Positions 46,120 through 55,097 of a stretch of 64,000 nt of DNA are shown here, piece after piece. The notes below the pieces were generated by a model. It had not been told where the DNA came from. It ran no database searches and saw nothing but the letters and a program-made list of their open reading frames with translations. Source of the stretch: Vallitalea okinawensis (GTDB taxonomy: Bacteria > Bacillota > Clostridia > Lachnospirales > PQDH01); the NCBI RefSeq assembly GCF_002964605.1, contig NZ_PQDH01000001.1:496001-560000 (forward strand), read 5' to 3'. Both the position numbers and the translations under genes were made by a program. Position 1 is the first letter of the stretch. Each line of letters starts with the position of its first letter.

Positions 46120-46998
46120 TTATCTGTCAGAATGACCTAAAACGAATAATTTATTAATAACAAAGATAATTAAGAATCCAATGATAACAAGTATGGTACC
46201 CATTGTATTAGCATAAGCGTAATTATTCTCGATTAAAGCAGTTTTATATAAATACAATGGTAAACTTAATGTGGTAGATCCTGGTCCACCGTTTGTTGTT
46301 AAGTAAATGTGTTCAAATTCCTTTAGCATACTTGTAGCAGAAATAAGAACACAAGTCCCTATAATATTTTTAAGTAATGGTAATGTTACATATAGTTTTT
46401 GTTGGAACTTCGTTGCGCCTGCAATGGCTGCTGCTTCATACAACGATGTTGGTATGGACATTATTTCTGCAAGAACTAAAATCGCTACCAAACCCGCATA
46501 AGGAAGCCAAGTCATTGTCACAGCAAAGAAGGCTGTTGACGTATCAAAGAACCAGTTTTGCTGAAAGTTCTCAACACCTAGAAAACTAATGAACTGATTG
46601 ATTAAACCGATTTCTGGGTTATAAATATTCAGTAGAATAATTGCAAATGCTGCACCAGAAATCATGTTAGGAAGCATGTAAGAAACACGCATAAACTTCC
46701 ACATTTTTGGTTTATCTGCTAGAAACAATGCTACCATTGTACCTAGCCCAACATGAAATGTTCCTTGTAAGACAACCCAAATAAGTGTATTTTTTAGACT
46801 AGCCATAAAGAGACTATCATTCGTAAATGCATTTATATAATTATCCAAACCTATAAATGTCTTATCACCCACAAACAAATTCCATTCTAAGAAGGATGTG
46901 GTTATAACATTATAGACAGGTATAAGATATATGATGACGAATATAATAATGGCGGGCATTAAGAAAATTGCTATATATAAATTTCTTTTTTTATCCAT
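46120..46998 (-). CDS. Sugar ABC transporter permease (MalF/UgpA-like)
   Basis: This 292-residue permease has six membrane segments and the EAA loop YEAAAIAGATKFQQKLYVTLP (about 188-208). LTTNGGPGSTTLSLPLYLYK is a typical family stretch. It pairs with the permease at 45274-46104 and follows the binding protein gene after a 16-bp hairpin. Confidence 0.95.
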   Translation of the reverse strand: MDKKRNLYIAIFLMPAIIIFVIIYLIPVYNVITTSFLEWNLFVGDKTFIGLDNYINAFTNDSLFMASLKNTLIWVVLQGTFHVGLGTMVALFLADKPKMWKFMRVSYMLPNMISGAAFAIILLNIYNPEIGLINQFISFLGVENFQQNWFFDTSTAFFAVTMTWLPYAGLVAILVLAEIMSIPTSLYEAAAIAGATKFQQKLYVTLPLLKNIIGTCVLISATSMLKEFEHIYLTTNGGPGSTTLSLPLYLYKTALIENNYAYANTMGTILVIIGFLIIFVINKLFVLGHSDR

Positions 46999-47054
46999 CT
47001 TCCCTGTCCTTTCGTTTATTGTAATATTCTGAATTCATGATACTAAATTTGAAT

Positions 47055-47090
47055 TTATACACTGTTATTGCTACCAATAACAGTGTATAA
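47055..47090. repeat. 16-bp perfect hairpin in the ABC operon
   Basis: TTATACACTGTTATTG and CAATAACAGTGTATAA are perfect complements with the loop CTAC. It lies between the binding protein gene and the first permease gene. It lacks a T tract, so it more likely protects the binding protein mRNA from decay or causes partial termination. Confidence 0.75.
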
Positions 47091-47116
47091 ATCATTTATC
47101 ACATATCATTCACACT

Positions 47117-48469
47117 CTAGTTTTTCTCAGCTGTTTCTGTCATTCTTTCTGCAAACTCTTCTGGTGTAATATCACCTGTTGCTAGAGCTGGAGCTTCTGA
47201 ACTAAAACGATCAACTACATTCGGATACCATGCAGATTGAGTTGTTGGATAACGATATTCTACAGCTGCTGATGCTTCAATTAATTCCGCTAATAAAGGA
47301 TATTTAGCTTTGATTTCATCTGTTAATTCAATAGATGGTGATGCTGGAATTCTACCGATCATATCTAATCCTCTTAATTGAGCTTCTTCATCGGTAATGA
47401 ATTTTAAGAATTCAACTGTTGCATCTGCTTTAGCTTCATCTTTTGAAGCTACAAAATAACCATACATAGGTGCATCATAAAGTCCATTTCCAGGATAAAT
47501 AGCTGAGCCAACTTTATCTGCAAAACCTTCTTCAGTTTTATCAGAATCATTAAAGTCTGCGATCATCCATGGACCATTTGCGATCATAGCTGTTTTTCCT
47601 GATAAGAAATTGTTTGCAGCATGTTCGTATTTACCACCAACAGCATCAACTGTTGTGTATTTTTGATACATCATTTGAATTTTGCTCATACCATCGATAA
47701 ATGCTGGATTATTAAAGTCTTTTGGATAGTAAGCATTTGCAAACTCTAAGCCTTCTGGACCACTAGTAGCAACCATTGAGTTCAACCAAAGGTTTGTAAC
47801 CCAACCTGAATCTGCTGAATCCATTGATACTGGTATAATACCTGCTTCTAATAATACCTCGCATTGCTCAAAGAATTCATCCCATGTTTTTGCAGGTCCT
47901 TCTATACCAACTTGAGCAAATAATTCTTTGTTGTAGAAATAACCAATAGGCTGTTTCTCTTCTGGCACACCGTAGTATTTACCATCACGAGAGTTAAATG
48001 CTAGGTCATCTTCAGTGAAAGATTCTTTCCACTCTGGATCTGCTTCAAGATAAGCTGTTAAGTCAACAACTTGATCTTTTGCTAAAGCTAAATCTAATAA
48101 ATTATAGCCCCCGGCATAAACTAAATCTGGTAAATCACCAGCTGATAATAAAATTTTCATTTTATCTACATAAGCTTGGTCGCCAGGAATCTCTTCAAGC
48201 TGAACATTAATCTTATCACCGTATTGCTCCTCGAATAATCTTAGATTTTCTGTTAATAATGGAGCACTTGAGTTTACCCCAACTTGGAATGTAGGAAATA
48301 AGATTGAAACTGGTTCTTCTGCTGATTTCTTATCATCAGTTGATTTCGTAGTTGTCGTACCTTTTGAAGTATCAGTGTTTGACTCCTTATCAGTGCTACT
48401 GCACCCTGCTAGCACCACACTACAACATAATGCAATAACTAAAGTTAATTTTATTAAACGGTTATACAT
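47117..48469 (-). CDS. Sugar-binding lipoprotein of ABC transporter
   Basis: This 450-residue protein has a signal with lipobox VVLAGCSSTD and a Ser/Thr/Lys linker, then a family 1 solute-binding domain with phrases such as YNKELFAQVGI, GVPEEKQPIGYF and FLSGKTAMIANGPWM. It is the first gene of a unit with two permeases and the secreted deacetylase. The kinase/regulator pair upstream probably controls it. The substrate is unknown, but context suggests a glycan fragment. Confidence 0.95.
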   Translation of the reverse strand: MYNRLIKLTLVIALCCSVVLAGCSSTDKESNTDTSKGTTTTKSTDDKKSAEEPVSILFPTFQVGVNSSAPLLTENLRLFEEQYGDKINVQLEEIPGDQAYVDKMKILLSAGDLPDLVYAGGYNLLDLALAKDQVVDLTAYLEADPEWKESFTEDDLAFNSRDGKYYGVPEEKQPIGYFYNKELFAQVGIEGPAKTWDEFFEQCEVLLEAGIIPVSMDSADSGWVTNLWLNSMVATSGPEGLEFANAYYPKDFNNPAFIDGMSKIQMMYQKYTTVDAVGGKYEHAANNFLSGKTAMIANGPWMIADFNDSDKTEEGFADKVGSAIYPGNGLYDAPMYGYFVASKDEAKADATVEFLKFITDEEAQLRGLDMIGRIPASPSIELTDEIKAKYPLLAELIEASAAVEYRYPTTQSAWYPNVVDRFSSEAPALATGDITPEEFAERMTETAEKN

Positions 48470-48807
48470 CGAATCCCTCCTCTAAAATAGATAAATAACC
48501 TTACTACAGTTAGTATGTTACTATAAACAATTGCCAGTCACAATCTAATATTTTGACCATCTATAGGCAAAATTATCATAATAACACCTCAATGCTCTAC
48601 CACCATGTATATTTCTCACAAAAAGCTACATCACTTACAGCTCTAGGTTTACTATTCCGATAACTGTAAAGATAAGCTTCAGCCGGTTTCATAGAATTAA
48701 TCAGGAAAATAGCTTGTCTTATTATTAAGGTTGATTAACTATTAATTTTTTTACCTATAGGTCAAAATTCTTATAGTTTAACTTCAAGCTTAATTCTCCG
48801 CAATAAT
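48470..48807. other. Intergenic control region between regulator and binding protein genes
   Basis: These 338 bases hold no gene that I can see. They must carry the promoter of the ABC operon. A similar motif occurs twice in opposite orientation: TTTACCTATAGGTCAAAAT (48750-48768, plus) and TTTGCCTATAGATGGTCAAAAT (48550-48571, minus). These could be binding sites for the AraC-type regulator. Confidence 0.4.
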
Positions 48808-50379
48808 TTATGATATTCTTCCTTTGCTTCGATAATCTGAAGGATTACAGCCGGTATGCTTCCTAAATAGTTGAGAAAAATAAGCTGCATCCTCTATTCC
48901 AACAGCACGGGCTATATCATAGACCTTTTGATCTGTTGTGATCAAGAGATTTTTGGCAAATTCAACTTTGTTTGTTGTAATAGCAAAGGTTAAAGTTTTG
49001 TTAGTCACTTTTTTATATAAACGACTTAAATAACTACTATTCACATGTAAACTTTTTGCTACATCTTGCAAACTGATGTTTTTGTCTATATGACTGCTGA
49101 TATAATCATTAGCTTCATTAACTAAGCGGTGCTTAGACCCTTCTGTAAAGCTCTTTTTAATAGAGTTAAACACTCCTAAGATAGAATCATTAATTTCATC
49201 TGAAGTCTGAGCTCCAGTAATTTGTACATGACAATTTTTATAGACTTGCAAACGCTTAGCTGACACATTCTCTGGATCAATCTTAGCTAAAAACTCCAGA
49301 ATAATAAAGGCGTAATGCCTATAAGCCTCTGGATTTAGACGCTCGTCCTTCATTAATCTTAAAACTTCGTGAATGTATTCCTCGATTTTATCACTATCGC
49401 CACTAGCCATGACCTCGCCAACAACATTAAAAGCTTCTTCAATTTCCTTGTTTTGTCCAAGATTTCTATCTGAACTATGATTTCCTCGGAAAGTAAAGAT
49501 AACGTCTTCCTTATCATAGAAAATACTTTCAATAGCAGCCATACTTTCTTCATATGCTTGTGCCATATATTGTATATCCTTATAGTTAAGACTAATCCCC
49601 ATCTTCACTTGAATATCTTCAAAGGTCTCGAAAATACTCATCATTACTCCACAGCAAGCACATCTTTTTCTTTCATGCTCACTTACACATGTATCATAAT
49701 CAAATAAGTATATGACAACATTATCATTCCCAGGAAAAAGCACTAAGTGGTCCATGTCCTTAAAGACCTCTTTAATGCACTTTCTGATAATGTGTCTGTA
49801 ATAGTTAAATAGATAATGCTCATTTGACGTTGTTTCATCAGTATTCAAAAATACCTTGACGCTGATGCAACTGTAAAATTGGAATCCTTTTTGATTCAAT
49901 TGATTGAATATCACTTTCTCTTTCTGATCCAATGTTATATGATGAATCATTTTATAGAGGACTAATTCCAAGTTTTTTTCCTTAGAACCCCTTACTTTTT
50001 CTCTTTCTTGAATATAGTCGATGGTTTTTACTATTGCTTTTTCCAATTCCTCATGTCTAGTAGGTTTGAGGATAAAATCTCTAACGTTATATTTAATTGC
50101 TTGACGAGAATATTCAAAATCAGCATAACCCGTTAATACAATAACTTCTATCGCTAATCTAGCTTCATAGATATACTTTGCCAGCTCTAACCCATTAACC
50201 TTAGGCATTCTAATGTCTGTCAAAATAATCTGCGGTTGATATTCTTCTAAATTTGCTATAGCATCCTCCCCGTTCTTCGCACTATAGACCACTTCACATT
50301 CTAATTTAGTCCAATCAATCAACCATGTTAACCCCTGTCTAATTTTATTTTCATCATCTACAATCATGACCCTATACAT
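48808..50379 (-). CDS. Response regulator, YesN type (receiver + AraC HTH)
   Basis: This 523-residue regulator has a receiver domain (Asp in ILTDIRMPKVNG; Lys in LKPTRHEEL), a long middle domain, and a C-terminal AraC-type HTH pair (VAKSLHVNSSYLSRLYKKV, YFSQLFRKHTGCNPSDYRSK). It resembles the regulator at 1185-2705 in layout. AAAGGAG lies before its ATG, which overlaps the end of the kinase gene by eight bases. It probably activates the ABC operon at 42677-48469. Confidence 0.94.
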   Translation of the reverse strand: MYRVMIVDDENKIRQGLTWLIDWTKLECEVVYSAKNGEDAIANLEEYQPQIILTDIRMPKVNGLELAKYIYEARLAIEVIVLTGYADFEYSRQAIKYNVRDFILKPTRHEELEKAIVKTIDYIQEREKVRGSKEKNLELVLYKMIHHITLDQKEKVIFNQLNQKGFQFYSCISVKVFLNTDETTSNEHYLFNYYRHIIRKCIKEVFKDMDHLVLFPGNDNVVIYLFDYDTCVSEHERKRCACCGVMMSIFETFEDIQVKMGISLNYKDIQYMAQAYEESMAAIESIFYDKEDVIFTFRGNHSSDRNLGQNKEIEEAFNVVGEVMASGDSDKIEEYIHEVLRLMKDERLNPEAYRHYAFIILEFLAKIDPENVSAKRLQVYKNCHVQITGAQTSDEINDSILGVFNSIKKSFTEGSKHRLVNEANDYISSHIDKNISLQDVAKSLHVNSSYLSRLYKKVTNKTLTFAITTNKVEFAKNLLITTDQKVYDIARAVGIEDAAYFSQLFRKHTGCNPSDYRSKGRIS

Positions 50380-52099
50380 GTTGATCTCCTTTCCTATCCA
50401 CTGGTAAAGTCAAAACTACCTTTGTTCCTTCACCTTTTTTAGAATGAACAGTGGCCCCATAAGCCTCTCCATACCTTAACTTAATGCGTTTATTCACATT
50501 ACTAATACCAGTACCTGTATGCTTATGTTCAGCTTCCATTGAATGCTCATAACCAATACCGTTGTCTTCAATGAGGCATATAAGGGTATTTCCTTCTAAT
50601 CTCAAATTCACTTCTAATCGACCTGGTCCATCTTTCTTCTCTATACCATGAACAATACCATTATCCACAAAGGGTTGAATACTTAACTTAGGAATATAGA
50701 ACTGATATATAGCTTCATCCATTACGGTTACATCCACTTCTAATCGCTCTTCAAATCTTACCTTTTGTAAATAGACATAATCTTTAACATAGTTAAGTTC
50801 TTGTTGAACTGTAATGGTTTCTAAGTTAGCATAAACCATGTTGTTGCGAATGATATCCGCTAAACTATTGATCATACCATAAATCTCTTTTTGTTTTTGA
50901 GCTAAAGCCTCCCAAGCAATCGTATCTAAAATATTAAAAATAAAATGTGGGTTAACTTGTGATTGCAACATTTTCATCTCAGATTCTTGTAGTAAAAGTT
51001 GTTTTCTATAAACCTGATTAATTAAATAGTCTATCTTAGCTAGCATAGTATTAAAGGCACTGGATATATTATTAAATTCAAGCACTTTGAACTCTGGCAA
51101 CTTCGTCATAAAGTTTTTATCAACACTGTCTTTGCATTCATCAGTGATTAGTTTTAGAGGACGTGTAATAAAGTTAGCAACGATGAGACCTATTATAAGT
51201 GTGATAGCCCCCATACTCAAAATGATAATAGTAAAGTTCCTTGATAACTTAATTTGCTTTTGTTGAACACTCTCTTTTGGTATTAAAATGGCTGTATAGT
51301 AGTCATAATACTCAAACCTAGAAATCCCAACAAAATAGGCTTTATCATTGATGATTGTTTCAAATATTTGACTGCTGTTCCTATTCATATAAATCTGGTC
51401 AGAAACTTGTGTACTACTGTCTTCTAAAGAAGAGGATAAAATTTCACCATGACTATCAAATACCAGCTGGACATTTTCGTCCAAATAGTCATTACTGGCA
51501 TCACTTTTAACAAGTTGGTTAACATTGATACCCATAACCAACTGACCAATAGGTTGGAACTGTTCTAACTCATAGAAATCCCTTGTAAGGTAGACAATAT
51601 CATCGTTTGTCTTAGATAAGAAATACTGTCCTTCTTTCTTCAGTAACTTTTGATTCTTATAAATTTCTTTATGCTCTTCTATTAAAGCTTGCTGCTTTCC
51701 ATGCCTAATAACCCCTACATAATTATCTTCATCCATAAAAACAAAAAAGGTATCAATAACCTTTTCTCTCCAACTGGATGAGAAATTGAGGATGTTTTGA
51801 AGCTCGGTGGTCATATCCGATTTTATTTGGTTTTTTTCATACTGATCAGTGGAATACTTGAATGTGTTTAAGCTTTGACTAATTCCCTCATCAGCCACCA
51901 CTCGCATATAAGTATCCTCTAAATAACGCATATTTTTCTCAATGTTTTGTCTCGAGAATTCTATGTTGGTGATAATACTCTTTTCTAGATCATCCATTAA
52001 CGTCTTAGAATAAACTAGATTAAAATAAACTGCACAGATAATAATAGGTATACAAGTGCATAGCATCAATACGATAATTACGACCTTCTTAAAAGACAT
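50372..52099 (-). CDS. Sensor histidine kinase, YesM type
   Basis: This 575-residue kinase has a first membrane helix near 6-28, an extracellular sensor domain to about 285, a second helix (about 288-312), HAMP, and the His_kinase domain with QVNPHFIFNILD (His near 385), then QPFVDNGIVHG and EDNGIGY. In the N box the usual ENA reads DNG, a mild change. I chose ATG at 52099, preceded by GGGGGAG; a longer frame from 52150 would cover the cre-like site. It is coupled to the regulator downstream. Confidence 0.93.
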   Translation of the reverse strand: MSFKKVVIIVLMLCTCIPIIICAVYFNLVYSKTLMDDLEKSIITNIEFSRQNIEKNMRYLEDTYMRVVADEGISQSLNTFKYSTDQYEKNQIKSDMTTELQNILNFSSSWREKVIDTFFVFMDEDNYVGVIRHGKQQALIEEHKEIYKNQKLLKKEGQYFLSKTNDDIVYLTRDFYELEQFQPIGQLVMGINVNQLVKSDASNDYLDENVQLVFDSHGEILSSSLEDSSTQVSDQIYMNRNSSQIFETIINDKAYFVGISRFEYYDYYTAILIPKESVQQKQIKLSRNFTIIILSMGAITLIIGLIVANFITRPLKLITDECKDSVDKNFMTKLPEFKVLEFNNISSAFNTMLAKIDYLINQVYRKQLLLQESEMKMLQSQVNPHFIFNILDTIAWEALAQKQKEIYGMINSLADIIRNNMVYANLETITVQQELNYVKDYVYLQKVRFEERLEVDVTVMDEAIYQFYIPKLSIQPFVDNGIVHGIEKKDGPGRLEVNLRLEGNTLICLIEDNGIGYEHSMEAEHKHTGTGISNVNKRIKLRYGEAYGATVHSKKGEGTKVVLTLPVDRKGDQHV

Positions 52100-52123
52100 T
52101 ATAACTCCCCCTCTCCCAAGAAT

Positions 52124-52137
52124 TGAAAGCGTTTTCA
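52124..52137. promoter_or_regulatory. CcpA cre-like site
   Basis: TGAAAGCGTTTTCA fits the cre consensus TGWAANCGNTNWCA at every fixed position, and lies within a 20-base near-palindrome (AATTGAAAGCGTTTTCAATT). It is 25 bases upstream of the kinase start, so catabolite repression of the two-component system, and thus of the glycan operon, is likely. Confidence 0.7.
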
Positions 52138-52313
52138 ATTGAAGGCACACATTTGTGTTAGCTCAACAGATTAGTTTCGTCCTCTATAATAACTCATTTA
52201 TTTTTATTAATTTAGTCAATTACTATTATACACTATGATCTTCTGAGTTTCACTGATTTTTCGACTTTTTTTGTACTATTGGGTAAATCTTTCAATTCCA
52301 TATACATTTAAAT

Positions 52314-53048
52314 TCAGTCTTGAACAGGGTTAACCTTTCTGTACAGCATTTTATAGAACCAGTTAGCCGCTATTTTCTTGCTAAAGTTAATCTGGCAGGA
52401 ATAATAGTAAATCTGCTGATGCCAACCTCTACTCTCCCAAAAATCTTTATCAATTTTCATCACTTTTAAAGCTAAAACCTTCTGAACTTGATATTGGATG
52501 AGCTGCGCCATTGATGGTTGGTACTTTTCTCTATTAAAACTTAAAAATCCTTTAATCAGGTCTTTTTCATTGTTACTTAATTGATATGGTATATCCTTAT
52601 AAGTCTTTTTGATAACTCCCAAATGTGCTAATCCCCATTGATCACATACTTCTTTCATATATTGAGTGGTATTCTTTAACCCAGAGGCTGCAGTTGTACT
52701 AACAACTATAGCAGGTTTTCCTACCAAAACAGGACGATGAAACCATTTACATGTTCGGTCAAAGAAACTTTTCATCAATCCTGTTACCTGCCCCATGAAT
52801 ACTGGTGAACTTAAAACGATGCCGTCTGCCTGTTCCAACTTCTCCATAAGCAATGACATATCATCATGTAATATACAAGCATCTGTGAATATACATTTTT
52901 CACAACCAATACAACGCTTAATGTTATATTGAGTTAGATTGATTAATTCTACTTGATGTCCACTTGCCGCTATTTCTTCCTGAATGAGATCTAGTACTTT
53001 GATTGTATTTCCCTTCTGGCGACTACTATTAATCATTAGAATCCGCAT
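52314..53048 (-). CDS. Flavodoxin-like NAD(P)H reductase with cysteine motif
   Basis: This 244-residue protein has the flavodoxin-fold start MRILMINSSRQKGNTIKV, a cysteine motif RCIGCEKCIFTDAC (about 50-63) as in iron-sulfur flavoproteins, and the FMN loop SSPVFMGQVTGLMKSFFDR. A C-terminal helical part of about 70 residues follows. I chose ATG at 53048, with GGTGG upstream; the 33 residues before it would lie over a terminator hairpin. It is not linked to a clear partner gene. Confidence 0.83.
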   Translation of the reverse strand: MRILMINSSRQKGNTIKVLDLIQEEIAASGHQVELINLTQYNIKRCIGCEKCIFTDACILHDDMSLLMEKLEQADGIVLSSPVFMGQVTGLMKSFFDRTCKWFHRPVLVGKPAIVVSTTAASGLKNTTQYMKEVCDQWGLAHLGVIKKTYKDIPYQLSNNEKDLIKGFLSFNREKYQPSMAQLIQYQVQKVLALKVMKIDKDFWESRGWHQQIYYYSCQINFSKKIAANWFYKMLYRKVNPVQD

Positions 53049-53100
53049 AAATCCACACCACCCTATTTTCCAACTAAAAAATTTGATTCCTATAGCAAAT

Positions 53101-53160
53101 AATAAGGGAATACTTAACGTACATCTCTTTAAATGTACTTGAGTCATTCCCTTTTATTAT
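53101..53160 (-). terminator. Long interrupted hairpin after the GNAT gene
   Basis: ATAAGGGAAT pairs with ATTCCCTTTTAT, and inside it GTACAT pairs with ATGTAC. On the minus strand it follows the GNAT gene and precedes the reductase gene. Confidence 0.6.
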
Positions 53161-53168
53161 TAATTCTA

Positions 53169-53579
53169 TTATAGTTTCTTGACGAAGATAACTTCTAATG
53201 GTTCAGCTTCTAGTAATAAACTACCACTATCCACATAACCAAGTTTCCGATAAAAATGCTGAGGAGATTCATTGGCTAAGGTTGAAGTCATAACAAGATC
53301 AAAGTTCTGCTTTTTCATTTCATCTTCCCAAAAACTCACTAAAGCTTTTCCGATTCCTTGACTTCGATAAGCTTCCTCTAACCACAACATGTTCATGAAT
53401 GGAGTATTATCCCAAAAATAATTAAACCTCAGCCAACCAATGATACTATTATTTTCTCTAGCTACTATGATTTCTTCGCTTTCAATTTTTCTTTTTAGCA
53501 TGTTTGCATCAACATGCTTATCCATATCATTTAAATATGCATAACAACTCATGTCTGCATAGCCCAATACTATACTCAT
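53169..53579 (-). CDS. GNAT-family N-acetyltransferase
   Basis: This 136-residue enzyme has the acetyl-CoA-binding motif A in WLEEAYRSQGIGKALVSFWE (about 79-98), and the usual C-terminal half with SPQHFYRKLGYVDSG. The substrate cannot be predicted. It has its own promoter region and a downstream hairpin. Confidence 0.9.
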   Translation of the reverse strand: MSIVLGYADMSCYAYLNDMDKHVDANMLKRKIESEEIIVARENNSIIGWLRFNYFWDNTPFMNMLWLEEAYRSQGIGKALVSFWEDEMKKQNFDLVMTSTLANESPQHFYRKLGYVDSGSLLLEAEPLEVIFVKKL

Positions 53580-53808
53580 CTTTTTCTCTCCTTTGAATTT
53601 AGTTCAATTATACACTTTTTAACTATCGGAGGAGAGCGTGCTATAGGTTAATGACCATACAATATAGTAAATAATGTCATCATTAATCTCCTAACTTGAT
53701 ATCTTATTCATTACCATGCTAATGAATTCATTTAAATACAGTTTATCACAAAAAACAATTACTGGAAATCGTTTTAAAGAATCTTTCAAAACTTTATAAT
53801 ATGATTTC

Positions 53809-54774
53809 TTATATTTTTAAGGTTGTAGCATCAATCCATTCCCATTCTGGATGACAATTCTTTATATCTTCTACCAATTTGAACAAAGCTTGATCTTTAC
53901 GCTTACATTCCAGCATTATATCACAATCTTGGTTATAAGGCTTAATACAGTGAATCAAATTTTCAAAATCATGAGTATCAATAAAATCACTATGCTTCCG
54001 TAAATCTTTTTCACCTTCTCTTGGTGAAGATAGATGTATTTTGGCTGGCCATTTTTCCTGTCTCCAACTTTCAAAGATTTGAGGTAAATACATTTCCAAT
54101 GGTTTCTCACTTGGGTTACATCGATGATGGTGAATATCTAGAACTATAGGAATGCCAAGATTCTCACTTATATAACACACATCAGACACATTGAAGACTT
54201 TATCATCGTTTTCTAGCATTAGTCTTTTTCGTACGCTAGGGTCGAGCTTCATAAAGTTGGTTATAAAACGATCTAATGCTACCTTTTTTCCACCTTGACT
54301 GCTGCCAACATGAATCACCATTCTTGAATCCATAGGTTCCAATCCCATGGATTCAAATAACTCTGCATGATGTAAAAGGTTAATGCCAGTTTTTCTCACT
54401 ACCTCATCCTTGGTACTATTAATCACATTGAATTGATCAGGATGACTGTCCACTCGCATAGAACTTTCAATAATCTTCTTGCCAATGTATCGTAAATCCA
54501 TTGTGAAATACTTTTCCCAATCCCACATGACCTCTGGATGAGTTGCAAGTGGAATTAATTTTGATGTTACTCGATAAAAATGAATATCCCTTTCCTGATT
54601 ATATTCAAGTATTTTATAGAGTGCTTCTGTATTCGATAAAGTCACTCTTTTTAGTTCATTTAAACGCTTTTCCTCAGATAATATCTTTTTATATCGTGCA
54701 AAGGTCAGTGTACTGGATGATGTAACTTTGTCTAAATTTAGTGCTAATGCAACATAGCCGAAACGTATAATCAT
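53809..54774 (-). CDS. uvsE: UV DNA damage endonuclease
   Basis: This 321-residue protein belongs to the UvdE family, which cuts DNA 5' of UV photoproducts as an alternative to nucleotide excision. It starts with IIRFGYVALALNLDKVTSSSTLT and contains the metal-site histidines and acids of the TIM barrel, in VDSHPDQFNVINS, VIHVGSSQGGK, MLENDDKVFNVSD and VLDIHHHRCNPS. I chose ATG at 54774 because AGGAG lies eight bases upstream; an ATG six bases before it is too close to that site. Confidence 0.94.
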   Translation of the reverse strand: MIIRFGYVALALNLDKVTSSSTLTFARYKKILSEEKRLNELKRVTLSNTEALYKILEYNQERDIHFYRVTSKLIPLATHPEVMWDWEKYFTMDLRYIGKKIIESSMRVDSHPDQFNVINSTKDEVVRKTGINLLHHAELFESMGLEPMDSRMVIHVGSSQGGKKVALDRFITNFMKLDPSVRKRLMLENDDKVFNVSDVCYISENLGIPIVLDIHHHRCNPSEKPLEMYLPQIFESWRQEKWPAKIHLSSPREGEKDLRKHSDFIDTHDFENLIHCIKPYNQDCDIMLECKRKDQALFKLVEDIKNCHPEWEWIDATTLKI

Positions 54775-54919
54775 AAACATCACTCCTAGCATTTAAGTTT
54801 CAATCTCCATTAGTATGTGCATGAAAAAATTTTCTATAAACACGCCATAAAGCCTCCTTATACTTTAAGCTTTTTGCAATACTTCTAGTATAGACCTAAA
54901 ATTTAATCCTATTTTCTAC

Positions 54920-54948
54920 TTGACAAAGCAAGAATGATGCTATATACT
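54920..54948 (+). promoter_or_regulatory. Consensus promoter of the amtB leader
   Basis: TTGACA (54920-54925) and TATACT (54943-54948) are 17 bases apart. Transcription should start near 54955, before the hairpins. Confidence 0.8.
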
Positions 54949-54972
54949 TTTTATTAAATTATTATTTGATGA

Positions 54973-55015
54973 GGACAATGAGGTCCATGCATAGGAAGTA
55001 TGCATGGACCTTTTT
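54973..55015 (+). promoter_or_regulatory. Attenuator leader of amtB-glnK
   Basis: A small hairpin, GGAC-AATGAG-GTCC (54973-54986), uses bases that also form the left arm of a 13-bp terminator, AGGTCCATGCATA with TATGCATGGACCT (54981-55011), followed by TTTTT. The six-base loop has A at position 1 and G at position 4, as in RNA targets of ANTAR antiterminators. A second such hairpin is not evident. Confidence 0.6.
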
Positions 55016-55097
55016 GCTTTTTTCATTTGAAATTATACATACTAGTCCGGAATAGTATTATGATTTTTCTCAATATTCTGTTATTAGGAGTGATGTT

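Larger units (their letters stand above)
54775..55097. other. Intergenic region between uvsE and amtB
   Basis: These 323 bases hold the amtB leader (promoter, competing hairpin, terminator) in the right half and presumably the uvsE promoter in the left half. I see no further gene. Confidence 0.6.

Noticed and set aside
54926-54942. AGCA/TGCT mini-hairpin as a first ANTAR hairpin
   Set aside because: It lies between the -35 and -10 boxes, so it would not be in the transcript from that promoter, and its loop lacks G at position 4.
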